From NCBI GenBank assembly GCA_022793685.1, contig JAAWDI010000054.1, positions 1 through 60,523 of the forward strand: a stretch of 60,523 bases of DNA, given 5' to 3'. Both the position numbers and the translations under genes were made by a program. Below, piece after piece: positions 58,296 through 60,523 of the stretch. Each line of letters opens with the position of its first letter. Position 1 is the first letter of the stretch. Under the pieces are notes generated by a model. The model did no database searches, was not told the origin of the DNA, and saw only the letters and a program-made list of their open reading frames with translations. This DNA comes from Oscillospiraceae bacterium (GTDB taxonomy: Bacteria > Bacillota > Clostridia > Oscillospirales > Oscillospiraceae).

Positions 58296-58853
58296 TCACC
58301 CGCAAAGCTCCTTGATTTTCGCTTGAAGGGATTTCAGGTCTACAAAGGTTTCCGGTTTTTTGTTGGGGTCGCGCAGCAGAGCGGCGGGGTGGTAAAGGGC
58401 TGTCATCTGGATGCCGCTTTTCTCAAACCACTGGCCATGTTCCTTGGTTATCTTAAAGTTATCCTTGATGAGCTTCATGGCGGCGATGCGGCCAAGGCAG
58501 ACGATGATTTTCGGCTTCATCAGCCGCACCTGCTCCCGAAGATAGCCGATGCAAGCCTCCTGCTCTGTGTTCAGAGGGTCGCGGTTTCCGGGCGGGCGGC
58601 ACTTGACGATGTTGGCGATGTAATAGCCCGTGCGGTCCAGGCCGATGATGGAGAGCATATCGTCCAGCAGCTTCCCAGCCCGCCCCACAAAGGGGATACC
58701 CTGCAAATCCTCCTGCTCGCCGGGGCCTTCTCCGATAAACAGCACGCCGGAGTCCGGATTGCCGTCGCCAAAGACCACGTTATGGCGGGTCTCGCACAAC
58801 GGGCACTTGCGGCAGGCCAGACATTCGGCCTTCAAGGTTTCCCAAGAGGGCAT
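58296..58853 (-). CDS. Type 4 uracil-DNA glycosylase with [4Fe-4S] cluster, 185 aa
   Basis: Removes uracil from DNA in base-excision repair. Family-4 marks: N-terminal Cys pair (CLACRKCPLC), GEGPGEQEDLQGIPFVGRAGKLLD (motif 1 with the water-activating region), NIVKCRPPGNRDP and EQEACIGYL supplying the other cluster cysteines, and HPAALLRD (motif 2). I use ATG 58853, which has GGAGG 9 nt upstream; the open frame continues to 59234 across the T-box region and is not coding there. Divergent from the T-box transcript. Confidence 0.93.
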   Translation of the reverse strand: MPSWETLKAECLACRKCPLCETRHNVVFGDGNPDSGVLFIGEGPGEQEDLQGIPFVGRAGKLLDDMLSIIGLDRTGYYIANIVKCRPPGNRDPLNTEQEACIGYLREQVRLMKPKIIVCLGRIAAMKLIKDNFKITKEHGQWFEKSGIQMTALYHPAALLRDPNKKPETFVDLKSLQAKIKELCG

Positions 58854-58926
58854 GATTTTTCGCCTCCTTGTATGTTTTTCATAGGAACAGCATACCATAC
58901 CGGCAGAGATTTTGCAAAAATTTCTC

Positions 58927-58955
58927 TTGCATCCCGCAGGGAAATGGGTTAAAAT
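58927..58955 (+). promoter_or_regulatory. Sigma-A promoter of the T-box/aspS transcript
   Basis: TTGCAT (58927-58932), 17-bp spacer, TAAAAT (58950-58955). Confidence 0.7.
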
Positions 58956-58970
58956 ACTGCTAATCTCAAT

Positions 58971-59233
58971 AAAGGCGATGAGAAAGACCGCTCCTTGGGC
59001 GACTGACAGAGAACGCGGGCCACCGACTGAAAGCCCGCTCCGGAGAGAAGAGGAAGCGCAACACTTTCGAGCCGACGGTTCGATACCCGCGTATGCGGAT
59101 GGTAGGGCCGTCCGTCTTACCCGCGTTAAGGGGATTGAGCGGCCATGCGGCTTTGACGCCGCAGGCAACTCGGGTGGTACCACGGAACTTGTTTTCGTCC
59201 CGAGCCTTTCATGAGGCTCGGGACGTTTTTTCA
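58971..59233 (+). promoter_or_regulatory. T-box riboswitch with predicted Asn (AAC) specifier
   Basis: tRNA-sensing leader. Visible parts: a GATGAGAAAGA-like stem I start (58977-58987), CAGAGAACGCGG and ACTGAAAGCCCGC of the stem I loops, a specifier-loop region with AAC at 59060-59062 followed by ACTTTCGAG, and the T-box core ACTCGGGTGGTACCACGG (59168-59185). A terminator closes it (CGTCCCGAGCCT, 59196-59207, with AGGCTCGGGACG, 59214-59225, then T6). Uncharged tRNA would stabilise the antiterminator. The specifier call rests on spacing to the GAG motif and is less certain than the class. Confidence 0.9.
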
Positions 59234-59263
59234 TTCCGGGCTATAACAGAAGGAGTGAAACCC

Positions 59264-60523
59264 ATGGAACAAATCACAGGAACCAAAACCTGCCGGGACG
59301 CACGGCGGAGCGACCTTCCCAGTCTGGCGGGAAGCACCGCCACCCTCCACGGCGCGGTTCATGCTGTCCGCGACCTGGGCGGCGTGACTTTCCTCACCCT
59401 GCGCACGGCCGACGGCGCGGTGCAGTGCGTCTGCGCCAGCGGAATGGAGCTGCCGGCAGAGGAGAGCACCGTTCGGGTGAGGGGTGCCGTCCGCGCGGAG
59501 GAGCGGGCCACCGGCGGCTATGAACTGGCCCTTGAAGCGCTGGAGGTGCTGTCCGTCCCTGCGGAGGGGATGCCGGTGCCGGTGTCCAAGTACAAGCTGA
59601 AGCTGAACCTTGACACGGAGCTGGGCCTGCGTCCGGTGGTGCTGCGCAACCTGCGCAAGCGGAGCGTGTTCAAAATTCAGGAGGGCATCACCCGCGCGTT
59701 CCGGGACTATCTGACGGCGGAGGGCTTTACGGAAGTCCACACCCCCAAAATCGTCCACGCCGGGGCGGAGGGCGGCAGCAACATCTTTAAGCTGGACTAT
59801 TTCGGCAAGAAGGCGTTTCTGGCCCAGTCCCCCCAGTTTTACAAGCAGACCATGGTGGGCGTGTTCGAGCGGGTGTTTGAGGTGGCCCCTGTGTTTCGGG
59901 CGGAGAAGCACTCCACCGCCCGCCACCTGAACGAATACACCGGCCTTGATTTTGAGATGGGCTATATCGATTCCTTTACCGACATTATGGAGGTGGAGAC
60001 CGGCTTCCTTCAGGCGGCTATGGCCCTGCTGGAAAAGGAGTACAGCGAGGACTTGAAGCGCCTCGGCGTGGAGCTGCCCGACCTGTCGAAGGGGATTCCG
60101 GCGGTGCGGTTTGACGAGGCCAAGCGGCTGGCGGCGGAGAAGTACGGCCGTCCCATCCGCGACCCCTACGATTTAGAGCCGGAGGAGGAGGTCAACATCG
60201 GCCGCTATTTCCAAGAGGAGTACGGCAGCGACTTTGTCTTTGTCACGCACTATCCCAGTAAAAAGCGCCCCTTCTATGCCATGGACGACCCGGAAAACCC
60301 CAAGTACACCCTATCCTTTGACCTGCTCTTCCGCGGCATGGAGGTCACCACCGGCGGCCAGCGCGTCCACAGCTATGGCGAGCAGATTGCGAAAATGCTG
60401 GAGCGTGGCATGGAGCCGGACGACTTCCAGAGCTACCTGATGATTCACAAGCACGGGATGCCGCCCCACGGCGGGCTTGGCATTGGCCTGGAGCGCCTGA
60501 CCATGAAGCTGTGCGGGCTGGAC
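59264..60523 (+). CDS. aspS: Aspartyl-tRNA synthetase, archaeal/non-discriminating type (partial, 3' end beyond window)
   Basis: Charges tRNA-Asp and, in organisms lacking AsnRS, mischarges tRNA-Asn for GatCAB amidation. The first 420 codons are in the window. Residues ~20-105 form the OB-fold anticodon domain (ATLHGAVHAVRDLGGVTFLTLR). The class II core has IVHAGAEGGSNIFKLDYFGKKAFLAQSPQFYKQ, motif 2 FRAEKHSTARHLNEYTGLDFEM (~211) and motif 3 GGLGIGLERL near the window edge. FVTHYPSKKRPFYAMDD and the absence of the bacterial insertion domain place it in the archaeal-type AspRS group. AAGGAG precedes ATG 59264. The T-box with an Asn specifier supports a role in making Asn-tRNA. No stop codon in the window. 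Confidence 0.92.
   Translation, partial: MEQITGTKTCRDARRSDLPSLAGSTATLHGAVHAVRDLGGVTFLTLRTADGAVQCVCASGMELPAEESTVRVRGAVRAEERATGGYELALEALEVLSVPAEGMPVPVSKYKLKLNLDTELGLRPVVLRNLRKRSVFKIQEGITRAFRDYLTAEGFTEVHTPKIVHAGAEGGSNIFKLDYFGKKAFLAQSPQFYKQTMVGVFERVFEVAPVFRAEKHSTARHLNEYTGLDFEMGYIDSFTDIMEVETGFLQAAMALLEKEYSEDLKRLGVELPDLSKGIPAVRFDEAKRLAAEKYGRPIRDPYDLEPEEEVNIGRYFQEEYGSDFVFVTHYPSKKRPFYAMDDPENPKYTLSFDLLFRGMEVTTGGQRVHSYGEQIAKMLERGMEPDDFQSYLMIHKHGMPPHGGLGIGLERLTMKLCGLD

Noticed and set aside
1-60523. CRISPR array, tRNA, rRNA, prophage or insertion sequence
   Set aside because: No short direct repeats with regular spacers, no tRNA cloverleaf, and no transposase, integrase or phage gene was seen on either strand.

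Overview
The window looks like chromosomal DNA of an anaerobic, spore-forming, high-GC member of the Clostridia, most like the Oscillospiraceae (Oscillibacter/Flavonifractor/Dysosmobacter-type gut bacteria). This is an inference from gene content: sporulation genes (spoIVB, spo0A, spoVAC), S-layer-homology (SLH) surface proteins, oxygen-sensitive enzymes (a glycyl radical enzyme and a molybdenum/tungsten oxidoreductase), a T-box leader, and an archaeal-type AspRS. No rRNA or tRNA gene or taxonomic marker is present, so the genus is open.

Layout. 1-1140: terminators, a small Xre-type regulator and non-coding DNA. 1141-25124: a cell-surface block with a giant 5921-residue SLH-anchored protein, an SLH-anchored GH5 glucanase and an SLH-anchored phosphodiester glycosidase. 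These enclose a minus-strand group (iron-sulfur flavoprotein, Sfp-type phosphopantetheinyl transferase, membrane protein). 25210-25653: an orphan spoVAC.

25892-35217 is one co-oriented redox island: a molybdopterin oxidoreductase without Tat signal, a four-cluster ferredoxin, a TorD-AsrA fusion and AsrB (NAD(P)H-side flavoprotein). A molybdenum/tungsten-cofactor riboswitch with a terminator follows, then mobA (with an extra N-terminal domain), mobB, moeA and a GNAT acetyltransferase. The siroheme sulfite reductase subunit AsrC that normally partners AsrA and AsrB is absent. My reading is that AsrA and AsrB feed electrons to the molybdoenzyme instead. No promoter is visible between asrB and the riboswitch, so the riboswitch may sit inside the transcript and gate only the cofactor genes.

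35218-37987 holds a candidate structured RNA with its own promoter and terminator, then spoIVB and spo0A. This Spo0A has Glu where the phospho-accepting Asp should be. 38168-46240 is a second metabolic island: MelB-type transporter, LysR regulator, glycyl radical enzyme, second MelB-type transporter, second LysR regulator. Each transcription unit has its own near-consensus promoter and terminator, but no activase gene is present.

46314-60523: a TSCPD protein overlapping a pyruvyl-transferase/FrhB-like fusion; a DacF-like D,D-carboxypeptidase divergent from a comEA/two-component/GerMN operon; O-acetylhomoserine sulfhydrylase; a lipoprotein; an ABC-F antibiotic-resistance gene behind a leader-peptide attenuator; an esterase-uracil-DNA glycosylase pair; and a T-box with an Asn (AAC) specifier ahead of a non-discriminating AspRS gene that runs off the window end.

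Most promoters fit TTGNNN-N17-TANNNT. All family assignments come from reading the translated sequence, with no database search.
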